DNA of 64,000 bases from Anodontia alba (lineage: Eukaryota; Mollusca; Bivalvia; Lucinida; Lucinidae): positions 88,776,399 to 88,840,398 of the forward strand of contig OZ024828.1 in NCBI GenBank assembly GCA_964016985.1, given 5' to 3'. The stretch's first letter is position 1. Every line of letters begins with the position of its first letter. Positions 53,816-64,000 of the stretch are shown here, piece after piece. The position numbers and the translations under genes are program-made. The notes beneath the pieces were generated by a model. That model had not been told where the DNA came from, ran no database searches, and saw only the letters and a program-made list of their open reading frames with translations.

Positions 53816-54072
53816 TATGGAGTAAATGTCCTAAAACGTTATATACTCTATTTTATACTTTTGTTTGCTTTTTATGCAGTTGTTTCTTAAAATAATGGAA
53901 TGGCAAACAGTGTAGACCTGATCAGACTGCTCCTTCAGGAGCAGTCTGATCTGGGTCTACACTGTTTGCATATGCCACTTTGTCAGGAGCAGTCTGATTT
54001 GGGTCTTCACTGTTTGAATAGACCATTTTGTCAGAAACCTTGGTGTATGAAATTTTAGGACATTTACGGAGT
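53816..54072 (-). repeat. TGTCC-family foldback MITE, core partly duplicated
   Basis: GGAGTAAATGTCCTAAAACG start, ATTTTAGGACATTTACGG end. The right half-core (GGAGCAGTCTGATCTGGGTC) occurs twice. Confidence 0.75.
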
Positions 54073-54364
54073 TTCTGGAGAGCTTATGCATGAAAACTTT
54101 ATGTTTGAGGCAACTCTAATAAATAATAATCACAACACAGATTTTATTGCAGAAATAAAAGTTCTCAAAAATGTAGAAAAGAAAATTATGTATTGTTTGA
54201 GCCAGAGTGTGAGAAAATGTACCGTATGCCAAGTTCAAACAGCAAAGTCACAGATCAGCCTCGCCAAGTACAAAGTCTAATCTGACTTTTCACTATGAGT
54301 CTGGAGAAACTTCAGCTCCTCCGCCAGCAACAGAATGTATAGTTGGGACTTTGATCTGACTGCG

Positions 54365-54559
54365 CATAGCTCCAGATAAAGGGCCTTTTCCAAATGAAAA
54401 GTATTCATTTCTTTCATTTTTGCATAAAAACATATGTTGTGATTACTCATTTGAAGCACCTCATGCTGAGGCAGTTCTAATGAATACCCACAACGTATGT
54501 TTTCATACAGAAATAAGAAAAAAATATTATCTGGATACCCACTCTTATCTGGAGCTACG
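54365..54559. mobile_element. CATAG-family foldback MITE
   Basis: CATAGCTCCAGATAAAGGGC start, CTCTTATCTGGAGCTACG end. Core TTGAAGCACCTCATGCTGAG GCAG. Confidence 0.75.
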
Positions 54560-54770
54560 AGTCTGCATGAATAAGCAGACTGATCTGAGTCTTCACTGTG
54601 GGAACAATGTCATAAGGTAGATTTTCTCATGTTATTATTACTTATTTGGTCTTTCTTGTTCAAAAAAACACACAGAATCTCGCTGTTACACAGCACTAGA
54701 CTAAATTGTATGAAGCAATAGCTATTTTTTTCTTGATAAACAGAAAGGATATATGTAAACACATTCATGA

Positions 54771-54774
<4 letters not shown>

Positions 54775-54855
<81 letters not shown>
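54775..54855. repeat. (TA)n microsatellite, 81 bp
   Basis: An uninterrupted alternating TA run. Assemblers often misjudge such length. Confidence 0.95.
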
Positions 54856-54857
<2 letters not shown>

Positions 54858-54867
54858 TAAATATCCT

Positions 54868-54912
54868 AAAATTGCCATCTGCTGCAGTTGTGATTAGTAC
54901 TTTAAGGGTTAG
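54868..54912. repeat. PB-B 3' end only
   Basis: GCCATCTGCTGCAGTTGTGA TTAGTACTTTAAGGGTTA. Confidence 0.55.
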
Positions 54913-54945
54913 TAAATACCCTAAAGTATCAAGAGAAGTTGCCAC

Positions 54946-55147
54946 TTAACCCTTGCCATCCATAATAAATTAAGACGCCACGCCCATGTCTTATTTTCAG
55001 CCAATCAGATAACTTGATCCAGATTGTTGCTATAAATTCACATACTTAATGGCAAACAGTGCAGATCCAGATCAGCTGGCTTCTTTAGAAGCCAACTGAT
55101 CTGGATCTACACTGTTTGCAAAGGCATCATATCATGACAAGGGTTAA
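54946..55147. mobile_element. PB-A foldback MITE
   Basis: TTAA both sides. Ends CCCTTGCCATCCATAA and CATGACAAGGG are partly decayed; apex AGCTGGCTTCTTTAGAAGCC. Confidence 0.75.
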
Positions 55148-55585
55148 AAGTCTCTTTTAATTGAAAACAGAGCTCCAGATCAAGGGATCATTTTTACATG
55201 AAACCATATCTTACTGTGTACTCACTGGAATCATTTCAGCCACACAATTCCACCAAGTACCCACAAGGTATTTTAACATGCAAAAATAACAAATATTCAG
55301 CATCCAAAATGTGTTTGAGAGTCTCGGTTTCCCGAAAGCAGAACAGAGTTGAGTTTGTTAGAAGTTTGTTGTTCTTTTATCGGATGCGGTAGTGAAGAAT
55401 GTAGAAATGGTAGATGATGGTTCCCTATTTATCAGGAAGGTTCTAGCTGGTTTTCCTGTGAACCTTTTGGTTGTCTTCTGCATGCTGGGGCGGAAGAGTA
55501 CTCTGAAAGAACAGGAAGACTGACATGAGTCACAAATAAAAAGTATTATTATACACTTATCAACAACAATACCCTAGGGGACTTG
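55148..55585. other. decayed CATAG-like piece, otherwise unassigned
   Basis: 55168-55290 has AGCTCCAGATCAAGGGATCA and a GTGTACTCACTGGAATC.. arm. Confidence 0.4.
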
Positions 55586-55792
55586 TTAACGCTAAGCACC
55601 CTGGGTAAAAATTTCAGCAGACGACATTATAAAATATTTTTCTTATTTTTTCGAGAAAACAGGTTTTGACATTTCATGCAAATTGTCTCCAATAGAGACA
55701 AATAAGAAATATTTGGGAAAAATAAGAAATATATGACCAATTTATCATCTGCTGATTTAGCCGATTTATCGTTTGAGAGTGGTAAAGGTTAA
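55586..55792. mobile_element. PB-C foldback MITE, inverted
   Basis: TTAA both sides: TTAACGCTAAGCACCCTGGG start and GAGAGTGGTAAAGGTTAA end. Confidence 0.75.
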
Positions 55793-56181
55793 GGAGAAGT
55801 ATTTGGTGATAACTGTGGGATAGTTTTCTTTAGTTCTCCAGAGGCCATCTAAAGAGTACCCACAACCATATGTTTTTTTATGAGACATAACAATTATCCC
55901 AGAATTATCATCAAATACTCTTCCTTAAAAAGTCCTGTGATAGCCGGCTTTCAAACAGTTAATTTCTTACAAATTGATTCCAAAAGCCTGATCAGTCGAG
56001 TCTAGAATTTTCCAAAACCCTCTCAAATAAGGTTTTCATGCAAGTAAAAACTAGTTTTGTGAGTACAGTATTTGCACTCAAGCATCAAGCCATTACGGAT
56101 CTATTTGTTTATGTTAACATCATGAAGCTGAAGCTGAAGCTACATGAGCATAACATTCCCACGTATTTAACTGCTCATGAA
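55793..56181. other. no gene; decayed repeat
   Basis: 55795-55930 resembles 21185-21290 (AGTATTTGGTGATAACTGTG). The rest is unassigned. Confidence 0.4.
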
Positions 56182-57998
56182 AACAAGAGGCCCACGGGCC
56201 ACGGTTCGCTCACCTGAGTGACATAGCCACAGACGTTATGCAACATTTTTCCAATCCTATCATCACAACTAATGAAATATCATTTGAGCAGTCTTAGTTT
56301 TGAAGAAGAATATATGGGCCTGACAGTCAATGGAGCATGATCATTTGAATAAACTATCAATCACATTTCAACAGAAGGATCAATGTGAAATTTGGTGGAA
56401 ATTGGCTAAGTGGTTTCTGAAGAATCATGATTTTATACATGTAAACAGCACAGTGGCAGGGAAATATAATAAATATAAACTAGATGATGGCCATCTTAGA
56501 TTTCCAATCAGAACAATTTTAACTACTGTTGATCTACAAGTCACTTCGATACTTTTAATATAAATGTATATGGCCCATACAAATGGGGAAGCAAATTTGA
56601 CCTTGGAGGTAAAAAGGTCAAATGTCAACACAGAACCATCATTTTAGCAATTTTGGTAGATCTCCTGTCCCCTATAATTTGTGCAAAGATCAGGGCCCAG
56701 GGATGATTTGGTTATGGAGAAGAAGATTTTTAAAGGTCTTTACCATATATGGGCATGGCAGCCATTTTGATCAATGTACCATGCCCATTTTAGCAATCTT
56801 TCATTCTCCTGCCCAAGGAGACTTCGCATAAAATTTGAGCAACACTGGTCCGAAGGCTTCAGAGGAAAATCCATTTGAAATGATTAACATTTTTCCATAC
56901 AAATGTATGGGGCCCACACAAATGCATACAGAAGCAAACTTGACCTCGCCGTAAAAAAATTAAATGTCAATGTATGACAATTACTCTGGCAACTTTGGTA
57001 GACCGGCTGTTCCAGATGATATATGCAAGGATTCAGCCACAAGCCATCCTCGGTTTTAGAGAATAAGATTTTTAATTTTTTTTTCCCATACAAATGCATA
57101 GGGAAACAAACTTGACCTTGCCGTAAAAAGATCAAATGTCAATGTACGACCATTATTTTAGCAACTCTGGTAGACCCCCTGTCCTCGATGATTTATGGAA
57201 AGATTCAGCCCCAAAGCATCCTCGGTTCTAGAGAAGAAGATTTTTAAAGGTTTTAACCATATATGGGCATGGCGGCCATCTTGGTCAAAGAACCATGACC
57301 ATTTTAGCAATCTTTCGTTCCCCCTACCTAAGGAGGCTCCATATGAAATTTGAGCAAAATTGGCCCAGAGGCTCCAGAGGAGAAGTTGTTTGAAATTCTG
57401 AACATTTTCCCCATACAAATGCATAAGGAAGCAAAATTGACCTTACTGTAAAAAGGTCATATGTCAATGTGCGACCATTATTTTAGCAATTTTGGTAGCC
57501 CTCCGTTCCGGATGATATATGCAAAGATTCAGCCATAAGGCATGCTCGGTTTTGGAGAAGAAGATTTTTAAAGGTTTTTCCCATACAAATGCATAGGGAA
57601 GCAAACTTGACCTTGCCGTAGAAAGATCAAACGTCAATGTACGACAATTCTTTTAGCTGTTTTGGTAGACCTCCCATCCCCGATGATTCCTGCAAAGGTT
57701 CAGCCCCAAAGCATTCTCGGTTCTGGAGAAGAAGATTTTTAAAGGTTTTTACCATATATGGGCATGGGGGCCATCTTGGTCAACAGACCGTGACCATTTT
57801 AGCAATTTTTTGTTCCCCCACCCTAAGAAGGTGCCATATGAAATTTGAGCAAAATTGGCTCAGCGGCTTCAGAGGAGGTCGTTTGAAAATGTTAATGGAC
57901 GGACAGACGGATGGACGGACACACACATGGACGGACGGACGACAGACGAAAAGTGATCACAATAGCTCATCCTGAGCAGAGCTCAGGTGAGCTAAAAA
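56182..57998 (+). mobile_element. bivalve-type repeat (GGCCC-CAGGTGAG), copy 2
   Basis: The same ends as copy 1 (AACAAGAGGCCCACGGGCCA; GAGCTCAGGTGAGCTAAAAA) and the same block order, but about 0.5 kb shorter. A GGACGGACAGACGG tract precedes the end. It lies next to a PB-B fragment. Confidence 0.8.
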
Positions 57999-58083
57999 TG
58001 GCTTGACATTTTAATATAATCATGCATGTAATTTACATGAAATGTCAAGCCTTGTTTTCTTGGCACTGCGCTTGATGGGTTAT
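57999..58083. repeat. PB-B fragment
   Basis: TGGCTTGACATTTTAATATA..ATTTACATGAAATGTCAAGCCTTGTTTTC, then CACTGCGCTTGATGGGTTA. Confidence 0.5.
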
Positions 58084-58092
58084 TTTCAAAGT

Positions 58093-58322
58093 ATATAATA
58101 TAGTAAATGTCCCAAATTTTCATACACTAATATTTCTGAAAAATGGCATATGCAAAGAGTACAGACCAAGATCAGACTGCTCCTCTGAGGGCAGTCTGGT
58201 CTGGGTCTACACTGTTTGCCATTCCACTAAGTATTTTAAGAAACAACTGCATAAAAAGCAAAATATAGACAAAAAAGTATGGAATAAAGTGTTCGAAATT
58301 TTAGGACATTTACCATAATTGT
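58093..58322 (+). repeat. TGTCC-family foldback MITE
   Basis: AATATAGTAAATGTCCCAAA start, ATTTTAGGACATTTACCATA end. Core AGACTGCTCCTCTGAGGGCA GTCT. Confidence 0.75.
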
Positions 58323-58489
58323 ATTATTTCTACTCTAACATCTTCTGACCTGTCTCATGGCTGTTCCTTGTTCTCAGGATTATACTCAACACAAAAATCT
58401 CATGTGATCATGTGATATAGGAATATCCACTTAATGTGATATAGGGCATCAGATCACATTATTGTAGTAGAATGTGTAATATTTTACAG

Positions 58490-58705
58490 TAAATATCCTA
58501 AAATTTGGAACAACAAAGTTTCTGAAAACAAATGGCATATGCAAAGAGTGCAGATCAAGATCAGACTGCTCCTGAAGGAGTAGTCTGATCAGGGTCTACA
58601 CTGTATTCCATTCCACTAAGTATTTTAGGAAACAGCTGCAAATAAGCAAAATTTAGACAAAAAAAGTATGGAATAAAGTGTTCAAAATTTTAGCACATTT
58701 GCCTT
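58490..58705 (+). repeat. TGTCC-family foldback MITE
   Basis: ACAGTAAATATCCTAAAATT start, ATTTTAGCACATTTGCC end. Core GACTGCTCCTGAAGGAGTAG TC. Confidence 0.75.
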
Positions 58706-58939
58706 TATTCTATTATTACTGCTAACAAGCAAAATTTAGATAAAAAAATGTATGTTCGAAATTTTGAGACATTTACTGCACTTCAAATAGAAAAGAATAC
58801 AAATCAGCCTGCATTTTCCAAATAATCTCAGTGTGGTCTTTATCCTATACCAAGAAATTCTTTGCGAGATTATTTTTTTCCAACCAGTGTTGAATTTTAT
58901 CTCATTTAACCATAAAATTATATGACAAATATTGTGGAT
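58706..58939. other. TGTCC fragment and unassigned DNA
   Basis: 58725-58790 repeats the right end of the TGTCC family (AGCAAAATTTAGATAAAAAA..TTTACTGCA). Confidence 0.45.
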
Positions 58940-59352
58940 ACCACATTTACCCTAAGTATTCAGGCAGACAGGCCTGAGCAACCAGTGTAGACCCAGATCA
59001 GACTGGCATTGCAGACTCTCAGCAGGGCCTTAAATGCCACTCATCCAGAAGTATTTGGATGCATTAACCCTTAAAGCTCCAATCACAACTGCAGCAGACG
59101 ACAATTTTTTTTTTTTTTTTTTTTTCAGAGAAAGCAAGTGTTGACATTTCATGTGAATTATGTGCTTGGCAGACAATTCACATGAAATGTCAAGACTTGT
59201 TTTCTCTGAAAAATAATAAAAAAAAATTTAGACTGTTGTCTGCTATAAATTTTGCTTAGCGCTTTAAGGGTTAACCAGTAGTAAAATGGAGTTTTTAAAA
59301 TTTTGGGATGAGTATGGTAAGGAGCTAAGTACCCCCAATATTTAAGGTACAC
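58940..59352. repeat. AGGCC-family foldback MITE split at TTAA
   Basis: Left GCAGACAGGCCTGAGCAACC to GGATGCA, right CCAGTAGTAAAATGGAG to TTTAAGGTACACACAG. The PB-B insert sits exactly on this family's TTAA. Confidence 0.75.
59064..59274. mobile_element. PB-B foldback MITE with demonstrable TTAA target
   Basis: TTAACCCTTAAAGCTCCAAT to GCGCTTTAAGGGTTAA. Apex GAATTATGTGCTTGGCAGAC AATTC. The host AGGCC copy at 37076 shows the unfilled site ACACATTAACAGGTAGT. Confidence 0.85.
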
Positions 59353-59373
59353 ACAGTTTTCAAGAACACTGCC

Positions 59374-59575
59374 TTAGCCTTGGTCCTGCTGAACCCGGAT
59401 ATACCCTGCCTTTGCAAACTGCAGATCCAGATCATTGATTCTGAAGAAGCCAACTTATCTGGATCTGCATTGTTTGTCATTAAATATGTGATTTTGTATC
59501 CACAACCCGGATCAAGTACTCTGATTGGTTGAAAATCAGTACTGGGTGTGGCATCTTAATTTATTCATGGCAAAG
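59374..59575. repeat. PB-A foldback MITE, ends eroded
   Basis: CCTTGGTCCTGCTGAACCCG start; the right end has decayed to TTCATGGCAAAGATTG. Confidence 0.65.
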
Positions 59576-59649
59576 ATTGATAAAACTGTTTATAATCTGG
59601 ATACTCTTCTCTTCTACAGCTATGAAATTTACAATAGTAAGCCTCAGTA

Positions 59650-59835
59650 TTGGGACAAACAGGCCTGATCAAACAGTGTAAACCCAGATCAGACACCATA
59701 GAATAAGGCATCTGATCAGGGTCTATACTATTTGTCATTCATCCAGCTTCTCACTCATCCAGCAGTTTTGTAGACATGTGAACAAGTATTTTTAAAATCT
59801 TAAAGGTTTAACCAAGGTGTCCCAACACTTAGGTT
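59650..59835. repeat. AGGCC-family foldback MITE
   Basis: GGGACAAACAGGCCTGATCA start, GTAAACCCAGATCAGACACC core, CACTTAGGTTAAATACAGTA end. Confidence 0.65.
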
Positions 59836-60034
59836 AAATACAGTATAAAAAAAAGGTAAGCATATGAAACAAACATAATTTAACCCTTGCCTAGCCTTGC
59901 CCAAGGCTTAGAAATATACATAAATATTTTGGCTTATTGATCTCTGTGGCTAGTCTATAGATAATATGGTCTGGATTTCTAATATATTTCAGAGACAACC
60001 ACAGAAGAAAAGTTCACCCATAGACTAGCTAAGC

Positions 60035-63000
60035 CATATACTGCACAAAAACCATGCAGGTTTTTTTTGGGCGCGTTTTTTTCTCCGTAACAGAAACAGA
60101 CGAAACAATTAAAATATATAAGGAATACTCTAAAATGGACTGCAAAAGAATGAAACAGACCAATAGCAGTTCTCACTGATGGTCTGTTTCATTCGTTTCA
60201 TTTGTTACGAAACAGGATGAAACAGTTCAAACACCTTGGTCAGTGCTTGTTACGAAACAGGGTGTAACGTAATGTAACAGTGAAACAGATACTTTTTTTA
60301 TAAACCCATTTCTGTTTCGTAACAAATGAAACGAATAAGAAATAGAGGAAAATCTCTGAAACAGGATGTAACAGACCAAACAATTTGAAATATGCTCGTT
60401 ACGAAACAGAGTGAAACGAAATGAAACGATGAAACATACATCTTTTTTTTTATAAACCCATTTCTGTTTCGTAACAAATGAAATGAATAAGATATAGAGG
60501 AAAATCTCTGAAACAGGATGTAACAGACCAAACAATTTGAAATATGCTTGTTACAAAACAGAGTGAAACGAAATGAAACAATGAAACATACATCTTTTTT
60601 TTTTTATAAGCCCATTTCTGTTTTGTAACAAATGAAATGATTAAGATATATAGGAAAACCTCTGAAACAGGATGTAACAGACCAAAAGACTTGTTCAAAA
60701 CTCGTTACGAAACAAGGTGAAACGAAATGTAACAATGAAACATCATCTTTTTTTTTTTATAAACCCATTTCTGTTTCGTAACAAATGAAACGATAAAGAT
60801 ATATAGTGAAAACTCTGAAACAGGATGAAACAGACCAAACAATTAAAAAAAAGCTCGTTACGAAACAGAGTGAAACAAAATGACACGATGAAACATACAT
60901 CTTTTTTTTTTTTTATTAACCCATTTCTGTTTCGTAACAAATGAAACGAATAAGATATAGTGGAAAATCTGTGAAACAGAATGAAACAGACCAAAAAATT
61001 TGAAATATGCTCGTTACGAAACAGAGTGAAACGGAATGAAACGATGAAACATACATCTATTTTTTTTTATAAACCCATTTCTGTTTCGTAACAAATGAAA
61101 CGATTAAGATATATAGGAAAAACTGTGAAACAGGATGAAACAGACCAAAAGACTTGTTCAAAGCCTGTTACGAAACAGGGTGAAATGAAATGTAACAATG
61201 AAACATACATCTTTTTTTTTTGATAAACCCATTTCTGTTTCGTAACAAATGAAACGATAAAGATATATAGGAAAAACCCTGAAACAGGATGAAACAGACC
61301 AAAAAATTTAAAATAAGCTTGTTACGAAACAGAGTGAAACAAAATGAAACGATGAAACATACATCTTTTTTTTTTTTTTAAAACCATTTCTGTTTCGTAA
61401 CAGATGAAACAATTAAGATATAGAGGAAAATCTCTGAAACAGGATGAAACAGACCAAACAATTTGAAATATGCTCGTTACGAAACAGAGTGAAACGGAAT
61501 GAAACGATGAAACATACATCTTTTTTTTTTTTATAAACCCATTTCTGTTTCGTAACAAATGAAACGATTAAGATATATAGAAAAAACTCTATAACAGGAT
61601 GTAACAGACCAAAAGACTTGTTCAAAGCTCGTTACGAAACAGGGTGAAACGAAATGAAACGATGAAACATACATCTTTTTTTTTTTTATCAACCCATTTC
61701 GGTTTCGTAACAGATGAAACAATTATGATACATAGGAAAAACTCTGAAATAGACTGAAACAGAACAAAACATTTAAAATATGCTCGTTACGAAACAGAGT
61801 GAAAAGAAATGAAACGATGAAACATTCATCTTTTTTTTTTTTATAAGCCCATTTCTGTTTCGTAACAAATGAAACGATTAAGATATATAGGAAAAACTCT
61901 GAAACAGGATGTAACAGACCAAAAGACTTGTTCAACGCTCGTTACGAAACAGGGTGAAACGGAATGAAACGATGAAACATACATTTTTTTTTTTTATAAA
62001 CCCATTTCTGTTTCGTAACAAATAAAACGATTAAGATATATAGGGAAAACTCTGAAACAGGATGAAACTTATATTTGTTATACCGTCAATCGTAGTGTCA
62101 CATAGAACCAATATTCCAAGTATCGCATTAATCCATGATATAAGCTTGAAATATAAGGCAAAATTGCTGGAGCATGAAAATATGATCACAATGACCTTGA
62201 CCTAATTACACTGAATGTTGATGTGAAAAACATGTCTGATGCCACTTCTTCATTATTAAGAGATTGTTTGTATAAACAAACAGCAATATACTACTTAATT
62301 TGGGTGTCCTAGATTTTGACTTCTAGCATCCTTCTTTAAGAAGTTGTTTGTATCAACAAACTGCATCATACTTCAATATTGAGGCATTAATCCATGAAAT
62401 AGGCTTCAAAATATAATGCAAAATCACTGAAGCATGAAAATAAGATCACAATGACCTTGACCTTATTACACTGAATGTGGATGTGATAAACATGTCTGAT
62501 GCCCATTCTTCTTTATTAAGAGATTGTTTGTATAAACAAACAGCAATATATTACTTAATTTGGGTGTCCTAGATTTTGACTTCTAGCCCCGCCCTGGGGC
62601 ATGACCCAGGGGTTCATAGATGTAGAATGGAAGAGAACCCTCCCAGGTATCCCATACCAAATACATATGTATGAAAAGATTTTGATCAGTGGCTGCAGTC
62701 ATAAGTAATCAAAAGACTTCGAAGTCAACTTGGTTATAGTAAGGGTTACAGAATCACGGACAACCAGACTGAAGGATGGACAGACAAATGGACAAACAGA
62801 ATGGACCCTTCAGTATAATGAACTTGAACATATAAAAAAAGAGATGTATGTTACATCGTTTCATTTTGTTTCACTCTGTTTCGTAACGAGCATATTTCAA
62901 ATTTTTTGGTCTGTTTCATCCTGTTTCAGAGTTTTTCCTATATATCTTAATCAGAAATGGGTTTATAAATTAAAAAAAGTAATATTGAAAGACTAAGAAT

Positions 63001-64000
63001 AGTATCTGTTTCATTGTTTCATCACGTTACGCCCTGTTTCATAACCTGCAGAGACCAAGGTTGTAGGTCTGTTTCATTGCGTTTCGCCTTGTTTCGTAAC
63101 AAGCACTGACCATGGTTTTTGGTTTGTTTCATCCTGTGTCAGGGTTTTCTCTATATATCTTAATCGTTTCATTTGTTACGAAACAGAAATGGGCTTACAA
63201 AAAAATAAAAAAAAATTCTTGGCTAAGAATAGTATCTGTTTCATTGTTACATTTCGTTTCACCCTGTTTCGTAACAAGCTCTGACCTGGGCATTTGAACT
63301 GTTTCATCCTGTTTCAGAGTTTTTCCTATATATCTTATTCATTTCATTTGTTACGAAACAGAAATGGGTTTATTAAAAAAATATATCTGTTTCATCGTTT
63401 CAAATCGTTTCGCCTTGTTTCGTAACAAGCACTGACCATGGTTTCTGGTCTGTTACATTCTGTTTCAGAGTTTTCTCTATATATCGTAATCGTTTCATTT
63501 GTTACGAAACAGAAATGGGCTGAAAAATATATTTCTTGGCTAAGAAAAGTATATGTTTCATCGTTTCATTCTGTTTCACCCTGTTTCGTAACAAGCTTTG
63601 AACAAGTCTTTTGGTCTGTTTCATCCTGTTTCAGAGATTTTCCTCTATATCTTATTCATTTCATTTGTTACGAAACAGAAATGGGTTTATATAAAAAAAA
63701 AGATGTATGTTTCATCGTTTCATTCCATTTCACTCTGTTTCGTAACGAGCATATTTCAAATTTTTTGGTCTGTTTCATCCTGTTTCAGAGTTTTTCTTAA
63801 ATATCTTAATCGTTTCATTTGTTACGAAACAGAAATGGGTTTTTAAAAAAAAAAAGGATGTATGTTTCATCGTTTCATTCCGTTTCAATCTGTTTCGTAA
63901 CAAGCATATTTCAAATTTTTTGGTCTGTTTCATCCTGTTTCTGAGATTTTCCACTGTATCTTATTCATTTCATTTGTTACGAAACAGAAATGGGTTTATA
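60035..64000. mobile_element. Foldback-type element, second copy, cut by window end
   Basis: Begins CATATACTGCACAAAAACCA, as at the ends of the 6998-9651 element. The left arm (to about 62068) has about 12 units of ~150 bp. A non-arm spacer (about 62069-62845) follows, and the right arm in inverted orientation continues past 64000. The spacer contains a ~259-bp direct duplication (starting 62127 and 62386, each with GAGATTGTTTGTATAAACAA) and unrelated bivalve-repeat words (CCCCGCCCTGGGGCATGACC). No transposase is visible. The far end and target duplication lie outside the window. Confidence 0.8.

Noticed and set aside
54706..54949. YIYIYI proteins
   Set aside because: Translation of the (TA)n microsatellite.
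60227..63846. Similar short frames in the second Foldback copy
   Set aside because: Same repeat unit; not genes.

Overview
This is eukaryotic, AT-rich, repeat-dominated DNA, most probably from a marine bivalve mollusc of the venerid-clam type. That assignment is inference. It rests on the dense foldback MITEs, tRNA-headed SINEs with a molluscan-type tail, a long repeat of the kind common in bivalves (an AACAAGAGGCCC start and a CTCAGGTGAGC end), and a CFDP2-like/RTE-like LINE. I see no bacterial genes, operons, rRNA or CRISPR arrays.

Only one stretch looks like a host gene: a candidate first coding exon on the minus strand (33201-33406). It has an in-frame stop just upstream of its ATG, a consensus splice donor, a leucine-zipper-like heptad pattern and an upstream CpG-richer region with a perfect CRE (TGACGTCA, 33697-33704). 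If real, everything to its left would be first intron or beyond, and everything to its right upstream intergenic DNA. No other exon was recognised.

Layout. 1-5500: foldback MITEs, a tRNA-like sequence, a 3' LINE fragment with a PHD-like finger, a SINE and a small MITE. 5525-10545: a decayed minus-strand LINE split at 6998-9651 by a 2.65-kb Foldback-type element with arms built of ~152-bp tandem repeats and an 8-bp target duplication. 10.6-15.1 kb: MITEs and a 29-bp minisatellite interrupted by a Mutator-like (MULE) element with a transposase remnant. 15.25-17.8 kb: a 2.3-kb bivalve-type repeat nested in a TTAA MITE. 17.8-33 kb: dense foldback MITEs, a long-TIR element, a PIF/Harbinger-type MITE and two copies of a purine-rich retroelement. 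33.2-33.7 kb: candidate exon and promoter. 34.4-36.6 kb: ~165/138-bp satellite. 40.0-42.1 kb: degenerate ~120-bp repeats, then a 31-bp minisatellite. 43.5-48.0 kb: old mariner split by a 3.3-kb hAT-like element that itself carries a younger mariner. 48-60 kb: more MITEs and a second copy of the bivalve-type repeat. 60035-64000: a second Foldback-type element running off the window.

The most unusual pattern is modularity among the foldback MITEs. Families with quite different outer ends share the same inner inverted motifs around different apical palindromes. Working names used here: PB-A, PB-B and PB-C (TTAA-flanked), CATAG (about 6-bp duplication), ACG (ends CATTACGAAAAC), TGTCC (ends TAAATGTCCTAAAATTT), AGGCC (contains GACAGACAGGCCTGAGC) and GGGCCC (ends GGGCCCAGTTGTTCAAAGC).
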